Shown: one piece after another, positions 22,900-37,109 of the stretch
Numbering within the stretch: position 1 is the stretch's first letter
How the letters are laid out: each line of letters begins with the position of its first letter
Origin: Paramecium sonneborni
Taxonomy: Eukaryota > Ciliophora > Oligohymenophorea > Peniculida > Parameciidae
Reading direction: 5' to 3'
Assembly (NCBI GenBank): GCA_905182985.1
Contig: CAJJDN010000008.1
Location: 674,232-738,231 of the forward strand
DNA length: 64,000 bases
Notes under the pieces: generated by a model
The model's database searches: none
Told to the model about the DNA's origin: nothing
The model's input: only the letters and a program-made list of their open reading frames with translations
Translations under genes and position numbers: made by a program

Positions 22900-25800
22900 A
22901 TGAATCCAAGTTACAGATCATCTTAGAGAAAATTGGATGGTATATAGTAATATATATTTAAAGGGCCAATAGTTAAATTGAGAATGAGAAAAATACTTGA
23001 TATAAGTAAAATAAGGAAAGAGGAAGAACAGTTTTAATGTATGTTAGATTCATATGAACCAGATTAAAGGTATCATAAATATTTTATAACAGTGTGTCTT
23101 TTTAGGACAGAACCTTTTATAATAGAACTTTTAGATCTACTTCAAAAAGTATAAGAAAAGAGGAGGATAAAAAAATCTCTGAAGAATACACTTTGTATGG
23201 ATTTTCTAGAATTAAAACAGATAGGACACCTCTAATATTGATTAGTAGAAAATAAAAAAGAAATCAACTTATAATAGATGAAGATAAGGAAATTAGTAAT
23301 TAAGAATGGTTTGAAAAATGTAAACAAATGGATCCCCCTTAAGCCAAAGCTCAATTTTATGATAAAGTTACTAAGTAAAAAATATATTAAAATTAGTTCA
23401 TATATATGGTATGATGTTACAGTGCTAGACTATGTTTAATAGACTAAGAAATTTTCAGTTTAGAAATTCCCAGAAGGATAAACAAAAAATGTTACTAGAT
23501 TATCTATTCAGTTTTATAATTAAAATTAAGATATTTTTAAATAAGCCTAAAAAGAAAAGTATATAAATATATAAATATAGAGACTAAATTCGATCTTAGA
23601 AAAAAATAGAGTTGAAGAAAATTCAAGAAATAATAAATGTTAATGATGTGGAGGTTAATAAGTTACCTTAAAATTTGAAACATAGATTCATTAAAAAATT
23701 TTAATAAAATGATCGTCAAGGATTATTATCTAAACTTTTAGAAGAGGTGAATCAAATTTATACTTTTGATATGAAGAAATGTGTATTTTATAAGGATTTG
23801 CAGAAATACAAATAATTATATTTTCCATTACCAAAATATTAATATTACTAAAAGAATTAGTAATTAATAGAGAGTAATTAATCTTTTATGCAACAAAATA
23901 CAATATAAGTTTGGCAGGTTATGAAATAACGATGTTTAAGATTTAATTTTCAAATAATAGATTTAAAAGAATTAGAATTACCTTTATAGAATATAGCTTT
24001 ATTAGAATATTGTTAAAAAAATATTAAAAGTTATATTTATTAAGTAAATTTATAAAGGAAATATAAATAATCTGAAATATAAGATGTGTTACAAAAAAAA
24101 TATAGTTTTTTAGGGAAAGACTAATAAGCTCATATGTAAAGTCCTTTGCATAGAATTTTAAGAAAACTTGATTTAATTTATGCAGATTTTCTTAAACACT
24201 TATTATCTATAAATACAGAAGCTATATTCAATATTTATTAATAATTTATACTTTAGCCAAATGATTCTTTTTACATAAATACATCAACATTTTTAGTTTT
24301 AGAGTTACAAGTGAAAGTAATTAAGTAAACAAAATAAAAAAAATAATTGGTTAAGAAAATGGAAAGATTGACAAAATAATCATTTAGAGAGAAAGAATAA
24401 GAAGTATAAAAAGAAGAGATTGAGTATGATGATAAAGTAACAATAAATTTAGCTGAGTATGATGTTATTGAATTGTTGACTTTTCCTTAAACATAATTAA
24501 TAGAATAAATAAGTAAAGTAAATAAAATGGAAGGTGATATTATGACATTATTATTATTAAAAAAGGAATTGGCTTTAACACAATTTGATGTAGAATCATA
24601 AATATAACAATTGAATCCTACTATACAATTGATAAAATCAGAATATCAAAAATGTGAATAGGTACTTAAAAAGTTTTAAAAATTTGAATTTATTTTAAAG
24701 AGATTCAAAACAACTGAAGTGAATTAGCTGTTAGGAATAGATACAAAAAGGGTTCCATTATCTTAATTAAATTTTGATGAAATAGATGATAAGATAAAAA
24801 GTTTAGAATAAGCAAAAAATGAGATTATAAATATTTCATCTGATTCAATAAAGCTTGGTTTATTTACACTAAGATTAAAAGGAATAAAAGAATTTCTTAT
24901 TAATAAAGCTGATGAATAGAAAAAAATGATAATGAATAGAATTCATGAAGTGATAATGTTTAATATAAAAAATATAGGAGAATAATATGAAGAAGTTTAT
25001 AAGAAAGGATCACACATACCAGATACTGAATAAGAATTAATAGATTTGAAATTAATGCTTGATGAAATAAATGTTTAATTTGGAAAATTACGCTTTGAAA
25101 TTAGTTAAATGTAAAAGTTAAATTATTATAATTTTAGAATGAAATATGTAAATATATTTGAAGAAAACTACTTTGAATATGATAATAAAATTATTGAATC
25201 TTATTATCATCTATTATATAAACCAAAAGATATAACTCAAATAATCCATAAAAATAAAGATGTAATATAAATAAAAGAGAAAGAGTTCTTAAAACGTTTA
25301 AAATAAGATGAATCAGATTTTAAAGAGACAATGTTTGAGATAGGAGAACTTTTTAATTAAATAAAATAATTTAATGATTATGGATAAATAAAAACTTATC
25401 TTCCTTAAGTTAATTAACTAACTAAATCATTTAATTATGCTAAGGAATAAATCAGCAGTTTTAATATTCGTTAATAAATGCTATCGATGCAATTAACCAA
25501 TTAGGCAGAATTAGATAGCATAATATATTAATTCAAGCCATACGAGAAGTTATGGACTTTAGTGGTATACATCTCCAGCATATGCATTAGAGCAAATTCG
25601 AGTCCTAAAAGGATAAATGGATAAGCGGATCTTTCAAGTCATTGAACTATTAAGATATGATTTGGAAATTAAATTAGTTTGCTAGTGAGATAGGATCTGT
25701 GAGTGCTAATTTCGAAGTGGAAAATGATAATCTCAAAAATTTATTAAAAGGATTTCGTAAAGCTTTGGATTCCTTTAAAGATATATTATGGGTAGTTGAA

Positions 25801-28800
25801 GCATTAGCTATTGAAGCATTTACAAAAAAGCCTTAATTTTGGAGAGAACTATTTAGAGAATGTAAAATTAGCAATTTTGATCCAAAAGATGATTTTCCAT
25901 TTTTTGTACTATTAAATAGAGGAATATTAAATTTTAAAGAATAAGTCATATAAATTTCAATTAGAGCAGAAAAAGGATGGAATATAGAAAAAAGATTGTA
26001 AGAAATGCATGAAAAGTTAAGTTAAGTTATATTAGAAGTAAATCCATATAGAGAAACATTTATATTTAAAAATTTAGATGAAATTTAAGTAATTTTGGAT
26101 GAATAATTTAGTGTATTAACAATTTTAAAAGCATAACCTCATATAAAATTATCAGTTGGATAAGCTAATTAATTGGAATATAAAATATTATTAATTTAAG
26201 AAACTTTAGATTTTGGTATGAAATGTTAAAAATAATGGATGTATTTAGATCCAATCTTTTCAAGTGAAGATATATAGACAAAATTAGTAGAAGAAACAAA
26301 GAATTTTAAATTAGTTGATTAAGCTTTTAGAAAATGTATGAAAGAGTTTAAAAAAGAACCATTGTTGTGGGAATGTGTAGATAATGATAAAATGAAAATA
26401 GATTTTAGTAATGGAGTAATGTTATTAGATTAAATTTAAAAAAGTTTAACTGTATATTTAGAATAAAAGAGAATCGTTTTCCCAAGATTTTATTTTGTTT
26501 CAGATGAAGAATTAGTTCAAATTCTATCTCAAACTAAAGATCCAACATAAATATAAAATCATATATACAAATGTTTTGAAGCTATGCATAAATTATAGTT
26601 TTCTGCAACTCATGCAATTACAGGATTTCAATCTAGTTAAGAAGAAAAGATTAAATTATTTTAAGATGTTAAAGTTATGGAAGGTTCAAGAAAAGGAAAT
26701 GTTGAATTATGGTTGTTAGATTTATAAAGCGAGATGAGAAATGCAATCAAAAATTATTCATATTAAACTTTGATAGATTTAATATCAACTAAATAAGAAT
26801 TTATAGCGAAATGGCCTGCTTAATGCATTTTATTGGCTAATCATATAAGATGGACTCGTAATACTGAATCAGCTATAAGAGGATAATAAAAATTAAATTT
26901 AGGAGTATTTTGGGAATAATTAAATAAAGAATTACATGAAACTGTTTAATTAGTTAGAAAAGAAAATAGAATTATTCCTAAAACTATTTTAGAAGCAATG
27001 GTAGTTATGGAAGTACATGCTAAAGACATAGTATAATCTCTATATAAATAAAATGTTGAAACAATTTTCGAATTTGCATGGATATCATAATTAAGATATT
27101 ATAATGAAGATAATAAAAATGTGTCTGCTAGAATGATTAATGTTACTGTTTAGTATGGATTTGAGTATTTAGGAAAGATTACCAGATTAGTAATGACATC
27201 TTTAACAGATAGATGCTAAAGGACTTTGTTGGAAGCACTCCATATGAATTATGGTGGAGCTCCAGAAGGTCCAGCAGGTACAGGAAAATCAGAAACTGTT
27301 AAAGATTTAGCTAAAGCAGTTGGAATGCCTTGTATTGTATTTAATTGTTCAGATGGACTAAATTATATTGCTATGGGTAAATTCTTTAAAGGTTTAGCTT
27401 CTTCTGGATCATGGTGCTGTTTCGATGAATTCAATCGTATTGATGCTGAAGTTTTATCTGTTGTTGCTTAATAAATTTATACTATTTAAAAAGCTATTAA
27501 AGAAGAGAAAACTAATTTTATATTTGAAGGAGAAAATGTTTAACTAATAAAGACTTGTGCAATAAATGTTACTATGAATCCTGGATATGCAGGTAGAACT
27601 GAATTACCAGATAATTTAAAAATTTTATTTAGACCTTGTGCAATGATGGTACCTGATTATGCAATGATAGCAGAAATATATTTATATAGTATTGGCTTTT
27701 AAAAAGCAAGGGAATTAAGTAGTAAGATTGTAACTTGTTTAAAATTATGCAATGAATAATTATCTAGTTAAGAACATTATGATTTTGGAATGAGAACATT
27801 AAAAGCAGTATTAAATTCAGCAAAATCTATGTTTAATGAAACAGAAGAAGAAATTTGTTTAAATGCATTAATAAATGTAAATAAACCCAAATTTACTGAC
27901 AGTGATCTTCTATTATTTATGGCAATAACTTAAGATTTATTTCCTGGTATATAATTAGTTGAAGGAGATGAATTATCAAATTTATATGATGGATGTTAAG
28001 ATTTAGATTTATAAATGGACAAAGAATTCTTTGAAAAATGTGTATAATTAAACAATAACATAAATGTGAGAAATGGTGTAATGTGTATTGGTTAAGCTTG
28101 TGCAGGTAAAACTTCTGTGTTACAAACTCTTAGTAAAAGTTAAGATTCTCTTATTCTAAAATTAAATCCAAAAGCAATTACTAGTGATTAACTTTATGGA
28201 AGATTGGATCCAGAAACTAAATAATGGGCAGATGGAGTAGCACCAATTTTAATTAGAGATAATATTGATAAATAATAAAAAGTTTGGATTTTGTTTGATG
28301 GTCCTGTAGATTCTATTTGGATTGAAAATTTAAATACAGTTTTAGATGATAATAAAAAGTTATGTTTAACATCAGGTGAAATACTAAAAATACCAGATAC
28401 TATGTGTATGTTATTTGAAATAGAAGATTTAAAAGCAGCTTCTCCAGCAACAGTATCAAGATGTGGTATGGTTTACTTTTTACCAATAAATTGGTATCTT
28501 ATTGTTTAATCTATAAAATTACCTAAAGGCTATGATTAAGATTATACAATTAGAAGAATAAGATTGTAATATATTATTAATATTTATTTAGTTTCTTAGA
28601 TAACACAATTGCATGGGTTAAGTCTAGACATCATGTATTCATAATTTATGATTCTGTAAATGTTTTAACATGTAGTTTTCTTAAATTATTGTCAAAGTAT
28701 CTAAAAGAAGAATTGGCATCTAAAAATAATGATAATTTGATAATTTTTTGTTTAATTTGGTCATTTGGTGCAGCTATGGATGAATAAATTAGACCTTAAT

Positions 28801-31800
28801 TCAATTTATTTTTGAATAATTTATTAGAGACTAAAATTTCTAATTTATAAACACAATTTCCTGCTGATTAATAACTAGAATTAGAAGTAGAAGTATTGGA
28901 TGATTATTTTTAATATTGTTTAAATGATGGAAAATGGATCAAATGGATTGATGTATAAAGATTATTTTATTTATTAGACTTAAGCTCCATAAAAAATATA
29001 AGGTTCAATGTAATTTCATGAAATATTTGCATAAACAGCAGATACTTTAAGAAATGATTATTTTTGTTAAATAGGATTGCATTTTTTATTTGCTGGTCCT
29101 ACAGGCACTGGGAAATCTTTGTCTATGAACAAATATCAATAATTTTTAATAACTTGTTCTGGATAAACAACTGCTAATAGATTACAAAGATTGATAGAAA
29201 CGAAAATTAATAAAAGAAGAAAGAAAGGTCATTTTTATGCAGAGGAAGGATAAATTACTATTTTTGTAGATGATTTAAATATGCCTTATAGAGAACCTGA
29301 AGGATCTGTTCCAGCTGTAGAATTATTAAGGTAATGGATGGAAATGAATGGATGGTATGATTTAGATTCTAAAGAATTTAAATATATATGTGATATAACA
29401 TTTTTAGGAGCTATCCATCCTACCGAGAGAAATTAAATTACTTTAAGATATTTAAGATTTTTTAATCTTTTATACATTGGAGGTTTTAATCATTAAAGTT
29501 TAACAACAATGTTAAATGTTTTTGGTGAATGGTTAATAATGAATTAAGTAGAGGAAATTAGAGATTTAAAAAATAAATTAGTTGAAAAAACTATTAATCT
29601 TTATTAGAGTGTTTAAAAATTATTATTACCTACTCCATAGAAATCTCATTATATTTATAATTTAAGAGATATTTTTAAGATATTTGAAGGTATTAGTAAA
29701 GTAAAAGTAATTGATAATTCTGCTCATTTATTTAAATTATGGTCTCATGAATGTTTAAGAGTATTTAGTGATAGACTTATTGATGACGAAGATTAAACTA
29801 AATTTGAATAGCTAATTTAAGATAATTTACTTTAATTAGAAATAGAACCTATTCAAACTAATAATCTTATATGGTCATCTTGTTTAAATAAATAATATGA
29901 AGAAGTTCATGATTTATCTAAATTAAGAGAAAGATTAATTTTGACTTTAGATAAATATAATTCATCAGACTCTTAAAATAGATTATAATTAATTTTTTTT
30001 AATATGGCAATCATTCATATTATAAGAATTGTTCGTATTCTTTCAAATATTTATGGTCATGTTTTAATGATAGGTATGGGTGGAACAGGAAGATCTTCAT
30101 TAAGTAAAATAGCTAATTTTATTGTATTTAATAAGGCTCTTAAAACTATAGATTCTAGATCATGGAATGAATAACTATTGATTTAATTAAAAGATACAGG
30201 ATTAGAAAATGAATAGAATACAATATTATTTAATGATTCTTAATTTTAATCTGAATACATGTTAGAAGATGTATGTAATTTAATGAGTCATGGTGAAGTA
30301 TCTCATTTATTTCCACCAGAAGAGAGAATTAAAATATAAGAAACAACAACTTATAGTTAATTTGTTAAGAATTGTAAATTAAATATACATGTTATATTAT
30401 GTATGTAACCAGTAGGTGCTTTATATCGAAAGAGATTAAGAACATTTCCAACAATAATAAATTGTACAACTATTGATTGGTTTTCAACATGGCCATAAGA
30501 TGCTTTGGAATCAACAGCTTAGTAATTTTTACCAAAATAACTTGTATAGATGGGTGTTGATGTTCATTATAAAATACTTTAGATTACTGAAAGATTTAAA
30601 TAAGAATTAAGAAGATATTTTTATGTAACTCCAACATAATACTTATAAATGCTTTAAACTTTTTAAATAATTTAAGAATAGAAAATGGGGCAATCTTAAG
30701 TATTTATTGAGAAATTTGAAAATGGTGTTGAATAAATAAAAAAAGCTGAAAATGATGTGGATAGAATTAAAGCAAAATTATTTGAATTATAGCCAAAATT
30801 ATAGAAAGCAAATGAGGAGAATAATTAATTACTAATAAAGATTTAAAAAAGATAAGAGGAAGCAGATAAAAAGAAATAGGCTTGTGAATCTGAAGAGAAG
30901 ATTTGTTAATAATAAAGTGATGAGGCAAATTAATTAAGAAATAGTTGTCAATAAGCATTAGATAATGTTTTACCGTTATTAGCTTAAGCTACTGAAGCTT
31001 TAGAGAGAATAACTAAAGATGATATGATATTATTAAAATCATTTACAAATCCACCAGTATCAGCTGCTATTGTAATGGAAGGTTTAGCTTATGCTTTTGA
31101 AGAAGATCATTTAATAAAAAGTAAGAATAAGGAACCTCCTGTTTTATAAGATTATTGGGACTATGCTAAAAAATGTTTATTAAATGATAAATTAATTAAG
31201 AGAATTAAAAGTTTAAAATTAGAATAGATAAGATAGATATCTTTTAAAAATATTTAAAAATTATAAGTGTTTGCTAAAAATCCTTTGTTTGAAAAAGATA
31301 GAGTATTTAATGCATCAAAAGCAGCAGGAAATTTGGCACTTTGGATAAGAGCTGTATTAGAATCTTATATGGCTGTTGAAATTATTGAACCAAAGAAAGC
31401 AGAATTAAAATAAGCTGAAGAGAAATTGTAGGCTGCTGAAGAACTTGTTTAAGATAAGAAAAATGCATTAGAAATTGTTTTAGAAGAATTACACAAATAT
31501 TAATTAGAATATAATAGAGCTAAGGCTGAAAAAGAAAGAATAGAAGAATAAGTTATTACTATTAGTTCTCAATTGTAAAGAGCTGAATAATTAATTGCTA
31601 ATTTAAGTGAAGAAAAATCTAGATGGAATTTAAAAGCATAATAATATAAAGAAAATTAAAAAAATATTATAGGTGATTGTATGTTAAATTCAGCAATCAT
31701 TGCTTATCTTGGGGTTTTTCCAATTTAATATAGAGAAGTTTGTTTAGAATATTGGAAATCAAAATTATAAGAATATAATATTTAAATATCAATCAATTAT

Positions 31801-34800
31801 TCATTATAAAATTAATTGAGCGATCCTGTTTAAATCAATAGATGGCTTTAATAAAAATTACCTAATGATTAATTTAGTATTGACAATGCAATTATTATGA
31901 AATAATCAACAAGATGGCCACTTATGATTGATCCTTAACTCTAAGCAAATGAATGGATTAAAAATATGGAAAATCAAAAAAGTTTAATTATTTTTAATGC
32001 TATGTGGCCTATTAATTAAATTTAATTACAATTGTAACATGCAATATAAATTGGATATGCTGTGTTATTAGAAAATGCAGGATAAACTTTAGATCCATTA
32101 TATGAATAAATATTACAATTCAATTAATAAAGAGGACAAAGAAATTTGTATATTAAATTTGGTGATAAGATGATAGAATATTCAAGTGATTTTAGATTTT
32201 ATATTACAACAAAACTATCAAATCCTCATTATTAACCTTAAGTTTGTGTTGTAGTTACAATGCTTAATTTTTAAGTTACTTAAGAAGGTTTAATTGATTA
32301 GATGTTAAATATTGTTGTTAAAATTGATGAACCATTGAAAGATGAATAGAGAAATAAAAACATATCATAATATGTTTTAAATAAAAATAAATAAATACAA
32401 ACAGAAAATCTAATTTTAAAATTATTATCTGAAGCCTCAGGAGATCTTTTAGAAAATGAAGTTCTAATTAAGACTTTATAATAATCAAAAGATGATGCTT
32501 AAGAAATAGAATAAAGATTATAAAAGTTGGAACATGATCAACAAATTTTTAATTAAATAAAATCGTTTTATAATTAAGTAGGAGAATTAGTTTCTAATAT
32601 ATACTTTATCGTAAATGATTTGTCAATAATAGAGCCTACATATTTATGGTCATTAGAATTCTACATTTAATAATATTAGAGATCAATAAAAGAGGCTTAA
32701 TATGGGAAATAAAAAAGAGTATAAAATATAATTGAGAGATTTCTATAACATATTTACATAACAATAAATCGATCATTATTAGATAAAGATAAGTTTATAT
32801 TTAGATTTTTATTTTGTTTAAAAGTGTTAAATATTCCAACAGAATAAATTAGAACATGTGTTATAGGACCTTCTATAACTTAAACTGATTTAAAGATGCC
32901 TTCTAATTATGAATGGCTTACTCCAAAAATGTGGTTAGGTTTGGTAGATTTAATGGAGAAATATCCTAAAGATTTTGGATGGTTATGTAAAGACATTTAA
33001 GATAATCATCAATTTTGGGATGGTTATTTTTATAGTTAATAATCATATAAAATATAAATACCATAAATTGTTAATTAATTTAGTTCTTTAATGTTAATAA
33101 AAATAATAAAACCTGAATAATTTATAAATAGTTTTAATGAATTAGTAAGAACTTTAATGGGTAAATAATTTTTGGAGAATATACCATTTACTTTTGAATA
33201 ATTCTATTAGGAATCAACTCCAACAACACCATTATTATGTTTAATCTAACCAGGAAGTGATGCAAGATAAGAAATAATATCATTAGCAGATAAATTAGGA
33301 TATTAAGATCACATATATACAGTTTCTTTAGGATAAGGTTAAATATAATTGGCATTAAAATTAATAAAGAATGGTTTACATTAAGGGAAGTGGGTTTTAT
33401 TATAAAATTGTCATGTTGCTTAATCATTTATGCCAGAATTAGAATAATTGTTTGAAAATCAATTTAAAAGTTAGAATATAAATAAAGAATTTAGATTATG
33501 GTTAACTAGTTAACCAACTAATTTATTTCCACATAATGTTTTATTAAAAAGTATAAAATTATTAAATATTTTTAAGCTTTGAAATTGACATATGAATTAC
33601 CAAGAGGTTTGAAGAATAATATGTTAAGATCATATTTTTAATAAGATTAAGATAAATTTGAATAATGTAAAAAATTAGAAGAATGGAAGAACTTGTTTTT
33701 TTCTTTAACTTTATTTCATGCATGTATTTTGGAAAGAAGAAAATATGGTCCATTAGGTTGGAATGTGAGTTATAATTTCTCATAACATGATTTAGAGATA
33801 TCAAAAGAATAAATCTTATACATTTTAAATCATTAACATGAAATATAATGGGACGCTTTATAATATTTAGTAGCAGAATCAAATTATGGAGGAAGAGTAA
33901 CAGATCCTTAAGATAGAAAATTGTTAAGTATTTTAGTAAATGAATTCTTAAATGAAAATACAGCTAAAGAAGATTATATATTTAGTGATTATGTAAAAAT
34001 ACCATAATAAAGTAATGTTTCTGGATATATTAATTATATTCAAACTTTACCAATTGATGATCCTCCATAACTTTTTGGTTTACATTCAAATGCAGAAATA
34101 TATTCTTCAATTTTATAAGTAGATTAAATTAGTTAAGAAATCTTGTAAGTATTGCCAAGAGCTGTTGGTGCTTAATAAAATACTGATTTTATTGTCAAAT
34201 AAAAATGTAAAGAAATTATTGATTTAATGCCTGAATAATTTAATCTTCAAGAATTAGAATAGAAGTATCCTATATTATCATAAAACTCTTTGAATACTGT
34301 TTTATAATAAGATGTTGGTAGATATAATAAACTTTTGCGTACAATAAATTCATCTTTATCTAATCTTATTAAATAGATAGATGGATATATTAATATGTCT
34401 GATGATTCGCAAGATATTTTTGGAAATATTATGGATAATTAAGTGCCTAATGAATGGTTAAAAGCTTCATATTAAACTACAAAACCATTAGCAACTTATA
34501 TTAAAGATTTATTAGATAGATTGTCTTTTATTCGAAAATGGATTACTGAAGGGGAACCAGTTACATATTGGCTTGGGGGTTTATTCTTTATACAAAGCTT
34601 TTTAACTGGAATTTTATAAAATTATGCTCGAAAACATAAAATACCTATAGATGAAGTTAAATTTGACTATGAATTTCATTCAAGTAAACCAATATCTAAA
34701 CCAGAAGATGGATTTTATGTTGAAGGTATTTATATTGATGGTGCTAAATTTGATTTTAAAACTAATTCTATTGAAGAACCTGAAAATCTTATTCTTTACT

Positions 34801-35012
34801 ACGATGCTCCTATTATACATTTTAAGCCTACTTTAGAATAATAAATTTTATAATATTATGCATGTCCATTATATAATACTGTTTAAAGAAGAGGAAATCT
34901 TACTAGTACTGGAGGATCTGCTAATTTCATATGTAATATCAAAGTACCAATAAGATAATCTGATAGTCATTGGACAAAAAGAGGAGTAGCAATGATATTG
35001 TAATTAAATTGA
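22900..35012 (+). CDS. Axonemal dynein heavy chain, single-headed inner-arm type, 3971 aa
   Basis: Microtubule motor of the cilium. ATG at 22900, TGA at 35010-35012; eight introns (22940-22963, 23070-23092, 23375-23396, 23559-23580, 25562-25590, 28566-28591, 28953-28977, 33551-33576) splice to exactly 3972 codons. Order of parts: tail with [19 protein letters not shown] and the linker, then six AAA modules. The AAA1 P-loop [10 protein letters not shown] is near residue 1417 and is followed by [11 protein letters not shown]2 has GQACAGKTS near 1730, AAA3 has GPTGTGKS near 2009 and AAA4 has GMGGTGRSS near 2335. The coiled-coil stalk with the microtubule-binding tip spans roughly 2550-2860. AAA5-6 and the C-terminal domain follow, ending with [16 protein letters not shown] and [13 protein letters not shown]. 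Length and the C-terminal block fit the DNAH1/3/6/7/12-type inner-arm dyneins. All introns are in the 5' quarter, the middle or near the end; the other exons are long. Confidence 0.95.
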
Positions 35013-35496
35013 TTATTTTTTATATCCAAATTATATGCTTTAAATATTTTTTTTGTTTTCTTATGTATGTTTCAAACTAATTACTTTAAATTTCAATTAC
35101 ATGAATATAATAAATCCTATAGGATAATTATGGAAAATTAATACTGATCCTTTATATAATCTATAAGTCTGCCATAGTCCATATATTAAAGAAAAATAGA
35201 AATTATTTAATTTTCTCTTCTCTTCTCAAAATTGAAAATAATCTCTAAATTCTCTTCAAAATTATTATGAATAATTATTTATTTTACAATAAAATTTGTA
35301 TAAAAAAATCTATTCGGAATATAGGAGACAATTTTAGTATTTGGAATTTTGTTTATATTGCCTTCAAAGATTAATTTTAAAAGAATTCAATAATTATTAA
35401 AAGTGCCCTCAACAGGGTATTAATAATTTTTTATAAATGTATAAATTTTACTGTTTAAGTTATTCATGTATATTTTATATAGAAAAAGTTTAGAAT
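35013..35496. other. Intergenic downstream of dynein
   Basis: AT-rich; nothing recognised on either strand. Confidence 0.5.
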
Positions 35497-35782
35497 ATGG
35501 CTAAATTATAAACAAAAAATTTATTTCAATATTATTTTTAAAATAAAAATCATAATGAAATTATAGATGGTTTAAAATAAGTATTTAAAGACATCTCAGA
35601 TGGATCTTTCTTTATGGATGAATATATATTTAAATAATCTCAAAAATTTTAAATGGAATTAATAAATTTTGTTACTTTGATATTATTTGAAGAATTTTAA
35701 ATTTTATTCTGAGTGGCAAATGTGTGTTTTTGCAATAAAGTTCAACTATTTAGAAGCCCAAAAAAAGAGGATTAATATATGA
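35497..35782 (+). CDS. Small unknown protein, 87 aa (tentative)
   Basis: ATG at 35497, TGA at 35780-35782, intron at 35671-35692 (22 nt); 88 codons. It starts MAKLQTKNLFQYYFQNK and is rich in Phe, Gln and Lys. The intron restores an otherwise broken frame and has normal borders, which favours a real gene. Further exons downstream cannot be excluded: open segments exist at 35965-36123. Confidence 0.4.
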
Positions 35783-36173
35783 TATGAAATATTCTAGTCT
35801 TTATATATAATTAATAATAAATAGCAAATAAGAATTTTAATAAAGATGATTTTAAATATATAATGAAAGAATTTAAATTTAAAAAAATATTACATTTTTT
35901 ATTTTTAAGTCATTTAATTATTTATTAATACATCATATGATTAATAGATAAGGTAAATTAAATTATGAATGAAAATGATGTTTACAATTATTAATTAGTT
36001 TTTATAAGGAATAGATTGGATAAATATATAATATTATAAATATTTGTTTAAATATTTTCAGAAAGAAATATTTATAATTAATATGAATAGACTATTAAAT
36101 AAAGAGAAGTCAAAAAGCAATGAAGGTAGAAAAGAATAGGGTGGATTATTGTAAAATTGTATAAATATAATAT
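35783..36173. other. Spacer with an unassigned open segment
   Basis: A plus-strand frame from ATG at 35965 to TGA at 36121-36123 (MNENDVYNYQLVFIRNRLDK and on) could be a separate short gene or an upstream exon of the CCT-motif gene. Joining it to that gene needs a 17-nt intron, shorter than any well supported one here. Confidence 0.35.
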
Positions 36174-36999
36174 ATGAGTTTAGATATAGCAAAGAAGGAC
36201 TTAGAGCAAGTTAGTGGAATATTATAACCATAATTAAGAACTTTAAATTTTGATGAATTAACTAATGTATTTAAATTATGTTTAAAGCATAGGGAACACT
36301 AGATGATCACATGAGTTGCTAAACATTTTTGCATTGCCTTCCTAATTAAGATAATTTGGATTCTTTGAGTGATGATCATATGTGTCCATATAAAAGAAAA
36401 TATATAATAGATCAATTAAAGAATGTCATTAATTAAGGCCAAGGTACATCTCTTAATATTAAATAGGAATTAATTTATCATTGTTAAGAGCATTATAAAA
36501 ACGAACTGATTCTTGTGAGAAGAAAAGTGATATAAATGCTTTGACTGATGATGATAATATCTCGAATAGAGGATTAGAATAAATTAAAACTGTTATGGAT
36601 AAGTATTAAGAAAGACAATAAAAAATTCAAAGATATAAAAATAAAAGAAGAAATTGGGAAAGAAAAATATCATATTCAGGAAGATCTTAAATTGCTGAAT
36701 AACGATTAAGAATCAAAGGAAGATTCATAAGTAAAGAGGATCAATAGTCAATTAAAAAATTGATAAATAATAAGTAATAGGAAGATTTTTATGATAAAAA
36801 ACATAACCTAAATATTGAAAAATTTCATTAACATACTAAATTATTTACATATGCAGAGGATCCTAAAATGATTCCTAAAAAATAAATATTAATGGACATC
36901 AGGGGTGAGTTTTAATTTCAATAACAATAATTAAAGATACTAAAATCAATCAAGAATAAAACTAAAATTTTTTAGATTGTTTAGAAACAAAAATCTTGA
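36174..36999 (+). CDS. CCT-motif (CONSTANS-like C-terminal motif) protein, about 258 aa
   Basis: ATG at 36174, TGA at 36997-36999; introns at 36267-36292 and 36444-36466 give 259 codons. The middle of the protein has the CCT motif of plant CONSTANS/TOC1 proteins: a run of Lys/Arg helices (QRYKNKRRNWERKISY) followed by AEQRLRIKGRFISKED, matching the R-x-R-x-K-G-R-F ending. In plants this motif mediates nuclear localisation and contact with NF-Y/HAP factors. Upstream there is a Cys/His-containing stretch (DHMSCQTFLHCLPNQD) that may bind metal. A role in transcription is inference. The start codon is uncertain because upstream open segments might belong to it. Confidence 0.65.
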
Positions 37000-37109
37000 A
37001 AAAATTATATTATATAAAATATTATAAGAAGATATTAATAATTATAATAATAATAATATTGATTAAATTTATATTAGAAATTAAAATAAAAAAATGAATA
37101 ATAAAAATA

